From: Croceitalea marina
Lineage (GTDB): Bacteria; Bacteroidota; Bacteroidia; Flavobacteriales; Flavobacteriaceae
Assembly (NCBI RefSeq): GCF_042684265.1
Contig: NZ_JBHULB010000007.1
Coordinates: 186,001 to 250,000, forward strand
Direction: 5' to 3'
Length of the DNA: 64,000 nt
Shown here piece after piece: positions 43,640 through 52,244 of this stretch (the first letter of the stretch is position 1; each line of letters opens with the position of its first letter). The position numbers and the translations under genes are program-made. The notes under the pieces were generated by a model. The model was given only the letters and a program-made list of their open reading frames with translations, had not been told where the DNA came from and made no database searches.

Positions 43640-44986
43640 TTAGAGCATATAGGTTAGGTCAGATGCCATTGTAGGATATGAAAATATCATTGTCCGCAAA
43701 TCGCTTATGGTCATCTTGGTCTTTATCGCCATTGCGAAAAGATTGATGGTTTCTTCACAGTGAGGCCCGATAAGATGTGCGCCCAAAATGGTATTGTTAT
43801 CTTTATCGATGATTGTTTTAAAAGCATATTTATCCACATTCAGCCGTCTCGCATTGAACCAATCATCCACTTTTTCAAAATTGACATTGATATCATATCC
43901 CTTTTCTTTGGCCTCATCTTCCAATAGGCCAACGGTTGCCATAGCGGGCAAAGTGAAAACTACGGAAGGCATTGGGGGATAACTGACTTTCTTCTCATTT
44001 CCTTTAATGATATTTGAAGCTACGACGTGTCCTTCCAAAACAGCTACGGGTGTCAGGGGCAACCCTCTTGAGTCCGCTGCATCGCCAGCTGCATATATGT
44101 TCGCGTTCGATGTGCTCTGAAGGTATTCGTTGACCTCTATGCCCTTTTTTGAGAAGGATATACCCGCTTTTTCCAATTCTAAATCAAAAATGGCTGGGGG
44201 ACGACCAGCGGAATTAAATACCGCTGCCGATTTGAAGTTAGTTTCCTTTCCGTTTGAAATTCCTGTAGTTATGTAGTTGTCATCTTTACGTTCAATTTTA
44301 GAAACTTCAGTTTCAAGAACGAGCTTAACACCTAATTTACGTGTGGCATCGACCAAATGTTTTACAATATCCTTGTCAAAGTTTTCCAATGGACGTTTGC
44401 CTCGATGTACTATTGTTACCTCGGCACCGGAACGTGCGGCAATATGGGCGAATTCAAAGGCGATATATCCACCACCGATGAAAAGCAGGGATTGGGGTAA
44501 TTCCTTAAGGTTTAGAAAATCCGTACTCGTTTTCGCAAGCTGTCCGCCTTCAAAATCTAAAACTTTTGGTTTTGAACCTGACGCAATTACAACTTTATCA
44601 GCTTGAATGGTCTCGTTACCTACACATAAGGACTTTTCATTTATAAACGTAGCGGAACTGTGAAAGGTGTCGATGCCGTTCTTCTTATACCCCTTTTCTA
44701 TTTTCCTCGGCATTTCATCGACAAAGGTCTGTTTGAACGCCATTATATCCTTCCAGTTGATATTCGGAATGGTATCAATGCCTTTCCCTTTAAGTCTTTT
44801 AGCGAAGTCGCGTACTTCCGTGGCACCGATAATCACTTTTTTTGGGTCACAGCCTCGTAGGGCACAAGTGCCACCATAAGGCAGTTCATCAGTAATGCCC
44901 ACCGAAAGACCTTTTGAAGCGCATTTATTGGCGATTGTCATACCTGACATACCCGAACCAATAATGAAAACATCATATTTTTTCAT
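43640..44986 (-). CDS. Mercuric reductase-like pyridine nucleotide-disulfide oxidoreductase
   Basis: FAD/NAD(P)H disulfide oxidoreductase of 448 residues. The FAD loop is DVFIIGSGMSGMTIA, the redox-active pair is GGTCALRGCDPKK (CxxxxC), and the NADPH loop is LLFIGGGYIAFEFA. The C-terminal dimer domain contains HLIGPHCEETINLF (His-Glu pair). It lacks the N-terminal HMA domain and the C-terminal cysteine pair of classical MerA, and the active-site lining (CDPKK rather than CVPSK) differs. It starts right behind merTP. Confidence 0.85.
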   Translation of the reverse strand: MKKYDVFIIGSGMSGMTIANKCASKGLSVGITDELPYGGTCALRGCDPKKVIIGATEVRDFAKRLKGKGIDTIPNINWKDIMAFKQTFVDEMPRKIEKGYKKNGIDTFHSSATFINEKSLCVGNETIQADKVVIASGSKPKVLDFEGGQLAKTSTDFLNLKELPQSLLFIGGGYIAFEFAHIAARSGAEVTIVHRGKRPLENFDKDIVKHLVDATRKLGVKLVLETEVSKIERKDDNYITTGISNGKETNFKSAAVFNSAGRPPAIFDLELEKAGISFSKKGIEVNEYLQSTSNANIYAAGDAADSRGLPLTPVAVLEGHVVASNIIKGNEKKVSYPPMPSVVFTLPAMATVGLLEDEAKEKGYDINVNFEKVDDWFNARRLNVDKYAFKTIIDKDNNTILGAHLIGPHCEETINLFAMAIKTKMTISDLRTMIFSYPTMASDLTYML

Positions 44987-45610
44987 CTACTTATTTTCTT
45001 TAGTGGTTTTCTCGACAACTTTATAGCCGGTGCTTTCTATAGCTTTTCGTATTGCGGGCAAATCGGTTTTGGCCTTGTCAAATTCCACTATGGTGTTGGC
45101 ATTTTCGTAGCTGGCTTTGACCGAAATAATTCCGTCCAATTTATTGACTTCACTTTCTACGTGTGCCTCACAACCTGCACAGGTCATTCCAGCGACTTCA
45201 AAAGTCTGCTTTTTGATATTCGATTGAGAGACATAGACGATATCCTTGGTGGGCTGTGCATAAAATAGGTTGGAATAGTACGGAAAGGCCAGCATCAATG
45301 CGGCGAATAGTGTTACTATCAACAAGAAGCGTTTGGATTGCCAAAATGATGGTTTCGCATCATCTTCACAGGCGCAATCTATTTCTTCCTGTGTTTTCGG
45401 TCGCAGTTTCTGATACCAGGCAAACACCAAAACAATAATGGTCAAGCCGATAAGATAGGGTCTAAATGGCTCGACCCAAGAAAAGGTAGATGCAATTCCG
45501 CTTGTTCCGGCAATTAATGCCAAGACAGGGGTTATACAACATATTGATGCTGCAACTGCGGTAAAAATGCCGGTATAGGCCGCGGTATTTGAAGTTTTAT
45601 TCGGTGCCAT
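44987..45610 (-). CDS. merTP: MerTP fusion, mercuric transport plus MerP domain
   Basis: A 207-residue protein joining two mer functions. The first half has three hydrophobic segments with SICCITPVLALIAG, the MerT-type CC motif, and CACEDD in the loop. Residues about 135-205 are an HMA domain with GMTCAGCEAHV as metal site (CxxC) and a typical beta-alpha-beta pattern. The MerP part would lie outside the inner membrane and deliver Hg(II) or a related metal. It starts 13 bases behind arsR and directly precedes the reductase. Confidence 0.88.
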   Translation of the reverse strand: MAPNKTSNTAAYTGIFTAVAASICCITPVLALIAGTSGIASTFSWVEPFRPYLIGLTIIVLVFAWYQKLRPKTQEEIDCACEDDAKPSFWQSKRFLLIVTLFAALMLAFPYYSNLFYAQPTKDIVYVSQSNIKKQTFEVAGMTCAGCEAHVESEVNKLDGIISVKASYENANTIVEFDKAKTDLPAIRKAIESTGYKVVEKTTKENK

Positions 45611-45622
45611 AATGTAAACTTT

Positions 45623-45994
45623 CTAAGCTGTTTTCTTTCTTGCTGAAATTGAATTGAAAATTCCATTCAAAACATTGTCCTCACTCTTTACCAGCGAATA
45701 ATATAATGTTTGCCCTTCACGTCTCGACAAAATAATTCCTGCATCCTTCATTTTACGGATATGTTGGGATACGGCAGGAACACTCATTTCAAGAATGTCA
45801 GCAATATCGCAAGGGCATAATTCGTTTTCTATGTTCAAGAGGAACAGGACTTTCAGTCGCACCTCGCTTCCCGCGAGAGACAAAACTTTGCTTATTGCTT
45901 CTAAGCTGCCCGAAGAATTCTCTATGGTTTCCTTGCATCTCGATATTTGCTTCTTGTCTGCTTCGTTCCGTGTACAAGTTATTTCCAAGCTCAT
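45623..45994 (-). CDS. ArsR/SmtB-family metal-responsive repressor
   Basis: A 123-residue winged-helix regulator. The recognition part is CPCDIADILEMSVPAVSQHIRK and the wing ILSRREGQTLYYSL. A metal-binding CPC occurs in the helix where ArsR and CadC carry CVC, and additional cysteines at positions 7 and 20 form a CadC-like N-terminal site. It represses the merTP-reductase operon by steric block of the promoter at 46017-46058, released by a thiophilic metal. Confidence 0.88.
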   Translation of the reverse strand: MSLEITCTRNEADKKQISRCKETIENSSGSLEAISKVLSLAGSEVRLKVLFLLNIENELCPCDIADILEMSVPAVSQHIRKMKDAGIILSRREGQTLYYSLVKSEDNVLNGIFNSISARKKTA

Positions 45995-46016
45995 CTTTTT
46001 TTATTTAAAGTGGTCA

Positions 46017-46048
46017 CAAATATATCATTATTATATTATTTAAGCAAA
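46017..46048 (-). promoter_or_regulatory. Promoter of the arsR-merTP operon
   Basis: On the minus strand the element TTTG (46048-46045) is followed after 20 bases by TATATTTG (46024-46017), a near-perfect Bacteroidota promoter. The start point would lie about 15 bases before the arsR ATG. The -33 box sits exactly in the centre of the palindrome described separately. Confidence 0.72.
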
Positions 46049-46058
46049 TACTTAAATA
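46037..46058 (-). promoter_or_regulatory. ArsR operator palindrome
   Basis: TATTTAAG, spacer CAAATA, CTTAAATA: a perfect 8-base inverted repeat of the ArsR/SmtB type. It covers the -33 element, so a bound repressor would exclude RNA polymerase. Its location just ahead of an arsR gene makes autoregulation likely. Confidence 0.75.
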
Positions 46059-46148
46059 TATATTGTTGTTGCACTTGCAAACATTTTTCAAGCTCGATAT
46101 GACTGCTTTGCAATCAGGCGGATTTAAGCTGATAAATAGGATATCACT

Positions 46149-47381
46149 TTAAAAATAGGTGCTGATTCCAAAATACCATGTTGCGGTTTTTGAGGCAGGA
46201 TTGTTCAATATATCCTGCTGCCATTGGTACCTATAATTAATCCTTAGAACGGTCTGGGGTGATGGCCTCAAGCTCAAGGCAGGGGTCAAAGCAAACAGGT
46301 CAGCTCCAATATCGGTGTTGGTCTGGGCAAACTTCCCGATATTGTAATCCACATAATCCGTCCTGAGCGACAGGTTCAGTATTGCATCTTCCCAGTCAAG
46401 TATTTTCGTTTTGAGCACGGGTTGAATAATATCAACAAAAAAGCCCGCTTGTTGATTTCCAAATTGTTGTGTGAAAGTATCCGGTACATCCACCCAAATG
46501 TAGGTCATCTCGCCTATTAACCTCGTTCCTGTCTTATTGATCGTTGTATTTAAGTCGAAGGCAAGAACATCGACCCTCCTTGATTCAGTGTCAACTTGGA
46601 GGCCATCTATTTCTTCCCTGTTGTATGTGCCTCCCATATAAGAGATACCCAGTTCTCCAATTTTTCGATGTTTAATCGCCAATTTTCCATTTAATAGCGG
46701 GTTGCCACTAAAATTGTTCTCAAATCGCTCAGAATTTTCCTTTACAGCAGGTAAAAATGTCCGTTCCTCTTCGTTATTGATAATGCTGGTGTCAAAACCA
46801 TTGGTTAGATACCCTTCATATCCCAAGGTCCAATCTCCCTTATACGTCTTTCCATATATGCCAAAACCGGCATTGGAGAAAGTGGCAGGCAACAAATTGG
46901 TGCTAACATCCGGTCGCTCCACGAATTCCCATTTCGGACCGTCATGATTTTGATTAAATGAGCCGATGGGATTCAATACAATTCCTCCTCGAAGATTGAG
47001 CAAGGGATGTAAGGCGATATCCATTGAGGCAAATTCGATGGCGATTTCCTCAGTTCCGTTTTCAAATTCCAACTCAGTCAAAAACTTAATGCGCTTCGAT
47101 ATGGATGCCGAAACGAAAAGAGTCAATCTCCTGGCCTGAAAAGATAACCCTTCTGACAATCCATCCTCAATGCTATAGATTGAGTTCGCCTCCAGATAAC
47201 CACCCAGATTGACGGGAAATTTGTCAAAAGTCAAAAAGGGACGGTCATAGACTGCATCCATATTCATGGATGCCCTGATACTGTCTTTATCGCTGGTTTG
47301 GGCGCTAATGGTCGAAATGTAAATATTCACTATGAAAAGGGCAGCGTATATTTTAGGAGACATGTACATAGATATGTTCAT
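46149..47381 (-). CDS. Phosphate-selective porin (OprO/OprP)-like outer-membrane protein
   Basis: A 410-residue protein with a signal peptide (IYAALFIVNIYISTISAQ) and the many beta-strands of a large porin. LGGYLEANSIYSI, SFQARRLTLFVSASISKRIK and GGIVLNPIGSFNQNHDGP resemble OprO/P-type porins, and the last residue is aromatic (YFGISTYF), as needed for barrel assembly. It overlaps the Rieske gene by 29 bases and is the last gene of the three-gene redox module. The transported ion is unknown. The actual start may be 47363 (MSPKIY). Confidence 0.82.
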   Translation of the reverse strand: MNISMYMSPKIYAALFIVNIYISTISAQTSDKDSIRASMNMDAVYDRPFLTFDKFPVNLGGYLEANSIYSIEDGLSEGLSFQARRLTLFVSASISKRIKFLTELEFENGTEEIAIEFASMDIALHPLLNLRGGIVLNPIGSFNQNHDGPKWEFVERPDVSTNLLPATFSNAGFGIYGKTYKGDWTLGYEGYLTNGFDTSIINNEEERTFLPAVKENSERFENNFSGNPLLNGKLAIKHRKIGELGISYMGGTYNREEIDGLQVDTESRRVDVLAFDLNTTINKTGTRLIGEMTYIWVDVPDTFTQQFGNQQAGFFVDIIQPVLKTKILDWEDAILNLSLRTDYVDYNIGKFAQTNTDIGADLFALTPALSLRPSPQTVLRINYRYQWQQDILNNPASKTATWYFGISTYF

Positions 47382-47793
47382 TATCGGTTGTTATTGGGAA
47401 TGACTTTAAGTTTTCTTCTGCAGGCCCTTGCATGACCCCGCCCGAGCGATCAAATTCGCTGCCATGACATGGACAATTATATATGCCACCACCAATGTTG
47501 AGTTCGCAGCCTCTATGGGTACATTGCATTAAACTAGCCGTATAGTCAAGCTTTGGTGTTCTGAAAATGCCGATGGGATATTGCATGGAATCGCTTTGGA
47601 TGACCACAAAATCCCGCTCTATTTGTTTCTTTCCTTTTATCTGTTTAAACTCACCTTTTGATATTCTCAACATCCCCTCTTCCTCAGCGAAGGAGGCATA
47701 GTACAGGCCCGCACAGCCGTGGAGCAAAAAGGAGGAAGCCGGGAGGGCTGTTGCTAGATATCCCAAACGCTTGATGAAATCTTTCCTGCGCAT
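47353..47793 (-). CDS. Rieske [2Fe-2S] protein, exported
   Basis: A 146-residue protein with a Tat-like N-terminus (MRRKDFIKRLG), a hydrophobic stretch and a possible lipid cysteine in LLHGCAG. The cluster ligands are CTHRGC (C91, H93) and CPCHGSEFD (C107, H110), the complete Rieske signature. It lies one base behind the di-heme gene and probably accepts or donates electrons to it outside the inner membrane. No cytochrome b gene is nearby, so it is not part of a normal bc1 complex. Confidence 0.88.
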   Translation of the reverse strand: MRRKDFIKRLGYLATALPASSFLLHGCAGLYYASFAEEEGMLRISKGEFKQIKGKKQIERDFVVIQSDSMQYPIGIFRTPKLDYTASLMQCTHRGCELNIGGGIYNCPCHGSEFDRSGGVMQGPAEENLKSFPITTDNEHIYVHVS

Positions 47794-48993
47794 CTATAGG
47801 GAGTTAATGAATTGTATCAATTGTGACTTTTCTTCTGGCTCTAATAAGAGGTACTGTGCCTTTGAATTATTTGCCTCGCCACCGTGCATTTCAATGGCTT
47901 CCCCAATACTTGAAGCCCTTCCGTCATGTAACAGGAACATTTGTCCACCTTGGGAATTGGCGGACAGGCCGATTCCCCATAACGGCGGAGTTCTCCATTC
48001 GGAGGTCTCAACATTGCCCTCTGTGAATCTATCATCAAGACCAGGACCCATATCATGTAACAGTAAATCCGTATAAGGATGGAACTCCTTAAAGGACAAA
48101 GATTCAATTGGCGAAAACCCCGTTGTCAGGGTCGGCGTGTGACAAGCTGCGCATTGTATGGACTGAAAAAGCTCTTTCCCGGCAATAACATCCGGATCTG
48201 TCTGGTTTCTTGGAATAGGAGCTTTAAGAGTTTTAAGGTAAAATACAACATCATTCAAAGTTTGGGTGCTTATCTCCGGATCTTCTTCAAGACCGCTGAA
48301 TGGGTCAATGGGGTCGAAAAGGGAGGTTATCCCAATGTCTTGATTATATGCACCTACGGTTTGATGCAACAAATCATAACTACTGGCCTTCTTACCAAAC
48401 CTGAAGATAAAATTATTTCCAATTGGAACACTGTTTTCCCGAATCTCGGTGAATTTGGGAGGACGATTATAGTGGGGTCTTCCACTAATTCCATCTCCGT
48501 CCTCATCCATTGGGTCGGCCAATGCCAGAATATCCATATCGGGGACAGCATCCAGTAAACCCAATCCTGTTACTGCAGGTGCCACTAAAATGGAAAAGGG
48601 CAAACCATCAGGAACGGTTTCAGGCTCAAAACCTGGTATGGCCTTATTTTGAATTTGGTTCCTGCCATCGCCGATAGTTGGCATTGAGGGTAGACCCAAA
48701 TCATTGTTGCCAAACCTGATAAGTTGGTTGAAAGGATGGCCCTTGCCATCCCCTGAATGGCAGCTAACGCAGCTAGTCCCGACAAATAAGGGGCCAAGGC
48801 CATTTTCAACAGTAAAAACGTCATCGTTAAAAGCAATGTCACCAGCTAAAAACCGTTTTTGCTCGCTTGTGGACAGGCCATCGATAGGTCCATCCAACAG
48901 CTCAAATTCCATAGGTTCCTCGGGTCCCAAATTTTCACAGCCACAAAGCAGAAGTAAAGAGACCCCAATAAAAATATAAATTATTTTAGACAT
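47794..48993 (-). CDS. Di-heme c-type oxidoreductase (DUF1111/thiol oxidoreductase-like)
   Basis: A 399-residue lipoprotein-like protein (signal LLLLCGCEN) with two CxxCH heme sites, CVSCH at 75-79 and CAACH near residue 280. Tracts such as GDGISGRPHY, HDMGPGLDDRF and EWRTPPLWGIG are typical of the di-heme oxidoreductase family (DUF1111), related to cytochrome c peroxidases and MauG. It heads the di-heme/Rieske/porin operon. The substrate is unknown; copper or other metal redox chemistry is suggested only by the surroundings. Confidence 0.86.
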   Translation of the reverse strand: MSKIIYIFIGVSLLLLCGCENLGPEEPMEFELLDGPIDGLSTSEQKRFLAGDIAFNDDVFTVENGLGPLFVGTSCVSCHSGDGKGHPFNQLIRFGNNDLGLPSMPTIGDGRNQIQNKAIPGFEPETVPDGLPFSILVAPAVTGLGLLDAVPDMDILALADPMDEDGDGISGRPHYNRPPKFTEIRENSVPIGNNFIFRFGKKASSYDLLHQTVGAYNQDIGITSLFDPIDPFSGLEEDPEISTQTLNDVVFYLKTLKAPIPRNQTDPDVIAGKELFQSIQCAACHTPTLTTGFSPIESLSFKEFHPYTDLLLHDMGPGLDDRFTEGNVETSEWRTPPLWGIGLSANSQGGQMFLLHDGRASSIGEAIEMHGGEANNSKAQYLLLEPEEKSQLIQFINSL

Positions 48994-49024
48994 TACTATA
49001 AAAATATTTATACGAATATAATTA

Positions 49025-49048
49025 TATTTTTAGATATGCCTAAATATT
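49025..49048. promoter_or_regulatory. AT-rich palindrome upstream of the di-heme operon
   Basis: TTTAG-ATATGC-CTAAA (49029-49044) with longer imperfect AT arms, 6-base spacer, located 36 bases before the di-heme start. The layout is the same as the ArsR operator at 46037-46058 (arms TTTAAG/CTTAAA, spacer 6). Downstream on the minus strand TATATTCG may be the -7 element. It may be a second ArsR-type site. Confidence 0.45.
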
Positions 49049-49183
49049 TTAATATAATTCCTCAGGGCAAAACTTATGGAATCTTTGGAAGGTCTGCGTT
49101 AGTGGATTATGGAAATACTATATTGTATGAGATGCTGTCAGTTGTCCAGAAAGAAAATAATGATCTCTGTATTTGGTATGATT

Positions 49184-51148
49184 TTAATCCCACGTCATCC
49201 GCTGCAACCGAACCGCATTGAAAATGGCCAAAAGTGCCACACCCACATCAGCAAAAACGGCTTCCCACATTGTGGCCAATCCACCCGCACCGAGAATTAA
49301 AACTATGACTTTGACCCCAAATGCAAGAACAATATTCTGCCATACGATTCTTCGCGTTGATCGACCAATTTTAATCGCTCTTGCAATCTTGCTGGGTTGG
49401 TCGGTCTGTATAATAACATCGGCCGTTTCAATGGCAACATCGCTTCCTAAACCACCCATCGCAATGCCTACACCACTTGCTGCCAAAACGGGTGCATCGT
49501 TAATACCATCGCCAATAAATGCTACTTTGGTTTCGGGTTGCTTTTTGAGCTCTTCAACCTCATTGAGTTTATCTTCAGGCAACAGTCCGCCTTTTGCCCA
49601 ATCGATGTTTAACTCTTTTGCAACCTGTTGTGTAATTGAGTCTTTGTCGCCTGATAGCATTATGAGTTGCTGAATTCCTGAATACCGAATTTGTTTAATG
49701 GCTTGGTGCGCATCATCTTTTAATTCATCTGCAATGGTTACATAACCTGCAAATGTTCCATCTATGGACACCATAACGATGGATTCTACAATACCATCTG
49801 TTTCCGAGGGGACTTCTATGCTGTTTGAGGTCATCAAGGCTTTGTTTCCTACCAGTACGGTTTTTCCGTTGACCGTTCCTTTTAGTCCCTTTCCTGCAAC
49901 CTCTGAAACATTGGTTGCCTCGTAATCCGAGCCGTCCGCTTTGTATTCGAGAATCGCCTTGGCAATGGGATGGGTGGATTGTTCTTCCATCGCCATCAGG
50001 TATTTCATAAACTCGGCTTCCTCAAATGTGATGGAATTGATTTCCTTGATTTTAAAAACGCCTTTGGTAACGGTTCCGGTTTTGTCCATTACGACCGTGT
50101 TTACTTGGGTCATTGCATCGAGAAAGGATGCACCCTTGAATAGAATACCATTGCGCGATGCCGCACCCAATCCACCAAAATAGCCGAGAGGAATAGAAAT
50201 GACCAACGCACAAGGACACGAAATCACGAGGAATATCAATGCTCTATACAGCCAATCCCTAAACACATAATCATCTACAAAAAAGTAAGGTAAAAACGTA
50301 AGTCCGATGGCAAGGAATACAACGATAGGCGTATAAATCCGAGCAAATTTTCTGATGAATAATTCCGTCTTTGATTTTCTGGCAGTTGCATTTTGCACCA
50401 TATCCAGAATTCGTGCAATGGAACTGTCTTTAAATTCTTTAGTGGTTTCAATCTCGATTACACCATCAAGATTTATGCTTCCTGCAAAAACAGTATCACC
50501 TTTAGCAATCGTATCAGGTTTGCTTTCGCCTGTCAAGGCAGCAGTATTAAAAGAACCCTTTTCAGAAAGTAGAATACCATCAAGCGGAACTTTTTCGCCT
50601 ACTCGTACCTGAATCTTTTCGCCAATTTCAACAGTCTCGGGATTTACTGAAACAAAGTCGCCATCACGATAAACCAAAGCTTCATTTGGTCTTACATCGA
50701 GTAAGGCTTTTATATTTCCTTTCGCACGGTTAACGGCCGCATTTTGGAAGAGTTCGCCCACGGCATAAAACAGCATTACGGCAACACCTTCGGGATATTC
50801 GCCAATGGCAAATGCACCTAAAGTGGCTATGGACATTAAGAAGAATTCCGTAAAAAAATCACCATTTTTGATACTCTTCCAACCTTCTCTTATTACCGGA
50901 AAACCAACTGGAATATAGGCGACAGAATACCAAACGATTCTTATCCATCCTTTAAAATGTGGAAATGCTTCAAAATAATCAATGGCAATACCTGCAATCA
51001 ACATCACAAAGCTGAAAATAGCTGGTAGATAGGTTCTGAAATTAGATAGTTGTTCTGGACTGCTGTGGTTATGGCCATCATCGTGTGAATGCTCGCCTGA
51101 ATGCTTTTTAGTGTCTATATCCCGTAGGTTTATTTTTTTCTTTTTCAT
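49184..51148 (-). CDS. zntA: Zn/Cd/Pb-translocating P1B-type ATPase (ZntA/CadA-like)
   Basis: Heavy-metal exporting ATPase of 654 residues. The N-terminus is His/Asp-rich (EHSHDDGHNHSSPEQ) and lacks an HMA domain. The membrane motif is SCPCALVISIPLG, typical of P1B-1/2, followed by the phosphorylation site DKTGTVTKG and the hinge GDGINDAPVLA. The GTV KG phosphorylation loop and the EFFLMSIATLGAFAIGEYPEG segment point to Zn/Cd rather than Cu. The gene follows the Fur-like regulator by 41 bases, fitting a zinc-homeostasis unit. Confidence 0.92.
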   Translation of the reverse strand: MKKKKINLRDIDTKKHSGEHSHDDGHNHSSPEQLSNFRTYLPAIFSFVMLIAGIAIDYFEAFPHFKGWIRIVWYSVAYIPVGFPVIREGWKSIKNGDFFTEFFLMSIATLGAFAIGEYPEGVAVMLFYAVGELFQNAAVNRAKGNIKALLDVRPNEALVYRDGDFVSVNPETVEIGEKIQVRVGEKVPLDGILLSEKGSFNTAALTGESKPDTIAKGDTVFAGSINLDGVIEIETTKEFKDSSIARILDMVQNATARKSKTELFIRKFARIYTPIVVFLAIGLTFLPYFFVDDYVFRDWLYRALIFLVISCPCALVISIPLGYFGGLGAASRNGILFKGASFLDAMTQVNTVVMDKTGTVTKGVFKIKEINSITFEEAEFMKYLMAMEEQSTHPIAKAILEYKADGSDYEATNVSEVAGKGLKGTVNGKTVLVGNKALMTSNSIEVPSETDGIVESIVMVSIDGTFAGYVTIADELKDDAHQAIKQIRYSGIQQLIMLSGDKDSITQQVAKELNIDWAKGGLLPEDKLNEVEELKKQPETKVAFIGDGINDAPVLAASGVGIAMGGLGSDVAIETADVIIQTDQPSKIARAIKIGRSTRRIVWQNIVLAFGVKVIVLILGAGGLATMWEAVFADVGVALLAIFNAVRLQRMTWD

Positions 51149-51189
51149 ATTGTAAAATTCTTTAAATTAAGTATGCGACGGAAGTGCAT

Positions 51190-51606
51190 TTATTGTCCGC
51201 TACACTTTTCGCAAATTCCTTTGAGCACCAAATTGGCATCCTCAGCAACATAGCCATCAGGCAAATTGATATGCGGGATTTTTTGTTCCGTTAAACAAAC
51301 CGTTTCGTCACAGTTATTGCAATGAAAATGCAAGTGCAAATCTTGTTCAAGTTCACAGTTGCAACCCGGTTCGCACAATGCAAATTTTGAAATATGGGTG
51401 CCATCATCTATTTGGTGTACGATACCTTTTTCCTCAAAGGTTTTGAGGGTGCGGTAAAGGGTAGTTCTGTCCGCTTTTGCGAAAGCATTCTCGATATCCG
51501 TGAGCGCAACCGCAATTTCTTTTTCGGCCATATACTTATAAATCAATATGCGCATTGCCGTGGGGCGAACCCCATTGTCATTCAATCTTTTTTCTATTTC
51601 TTTCAT
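51190..51606 (-). CDS. Fur-family metal regulator (Zur-like)
   Basis: A 138-residue winged-helix repressor. The DNA-binding part ALTDIENAFAKADRTTLYRTLKTF is typical of Fur proteins. Metal ligands are rich: HLHFHCNNCDETVCL and the structural-zinc pair CxxC in GICEKCSGQ, plus CEPGCNCELEQD. Zur and Fur cannot be separated by sight, but the setting between zinc ATPase and CDF-like genes favours zinc. Its stop region precedes zntA by 41 bases and its start overlaps the CDF-like stop. Confidence 0.87.
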   Translation of the reverse strand: MKEIEKRLNDNGVRPTAMRILIYKYMAEKEIAVALTDIENAFAKADRTTLYRTLKTFEEKGIVHQIDDGTHISKFALCEPGCNCELEQDLHLHFHCNNCDETVCLTEQKIPHINLPDGYVAEDANLVLKGICEKCSGQ

Positions 51607-52241
51607 TTCTCATCGATGCTGTTTTTGATTTTTTGTGCTTTGGAATAAGCTTCCCAACCCTCTTTTGCCGCGTATGGCACTATCAACAATGCCGCAACGG
51701 GGTCGGCCCACCACCAGCCCAGCCATTTCACGAGCAATAGACCTATTAGGACTACTATGGTTTGATACAGACAGATAAAAGTATCCTTGGCATCAGCTAA
51801 TAAAGCAGGGCTATCCAATTTATGTCCGTACTTTCTTTTGTAATAAATCAGAAATGGATTTACCACTAAGGAAACTATCAGTATTACGATACCTATCGTG
51901 GACCAACATGCCGTTTCTTGACTTATCAATTTTGAAATGGAATCATAGGATATGAAAATGCAGATGAGTGCAAAGGATATTGCGATGACATAAAGGGTTG
52001 TCATTTTTCTTTGCTCTACACGCTTTTCGTCCAGACCCTTGATATCGCCGTGCAATCGCCAACCGAGCGTTCCTGCACTAATGACTTCTATGGTGCTGTC
52101 CAATCCCCAGCCTATCAAGGCGGAACTGTTTGCCGTGAATCCCGCGATGAGCGATACGACCACTTCGATAATGTCATAAATGACATTCCATATCTGAAGC
52201 GTTCTTGCTTCCTTTAAATTTTGCTTTCTTTTTTGGTCCAT
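51603..52241 (-). CDS. CDF-type cation efflux protein, membrane domain only
   Basis: A 212-residue protein with about six hydrophobic segments. The metal site fragments of cation diffusion facilitators are present as GLDSTIEVISAG and LADAKDTFICL. The C-terminal cytoplasmic dimerisation domain of ordinary CDF proteins is missing, as is the His-rich loop. It overlaps the Fur-like gene by 4 bases. Export of Zn, Co or Fe is likely. Confidence 0.82.
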   Translation of the reverse strand: MDQKRKQNLKEARTLQIWNVIYDIIEVVVSLIAGFTANSSALIGWGLDSTIEVISAGTLGWRLHGDIKGLDEKRVEQRKMTTLYVIAISFALICIFISYDSISKLISQETACWSTIGIVILIVSLVVNPFLIYYKRKYGHKLDSPALLADAKDTFICLYQTIVVLIGLLLVKWLGWWWADPVAALLIVPYAAKEGWEAYSKAQKIKNSIDEK

Positions 52242-52244
52242 TTT

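Noticed and set aside
43640..44986. Classical mercuric reductase merA.
   Set aside because: No N-terminal HMA domain and no C-terminal cysteine pair; kept as MerA-like only.
49036..49221. A 61-residue + strand ORF between the di-heme operon and zntA.
   Set aside because: Overlaps the 3' end of zntA on the opposite strand, has no ribosome site and no recognisable sequence.
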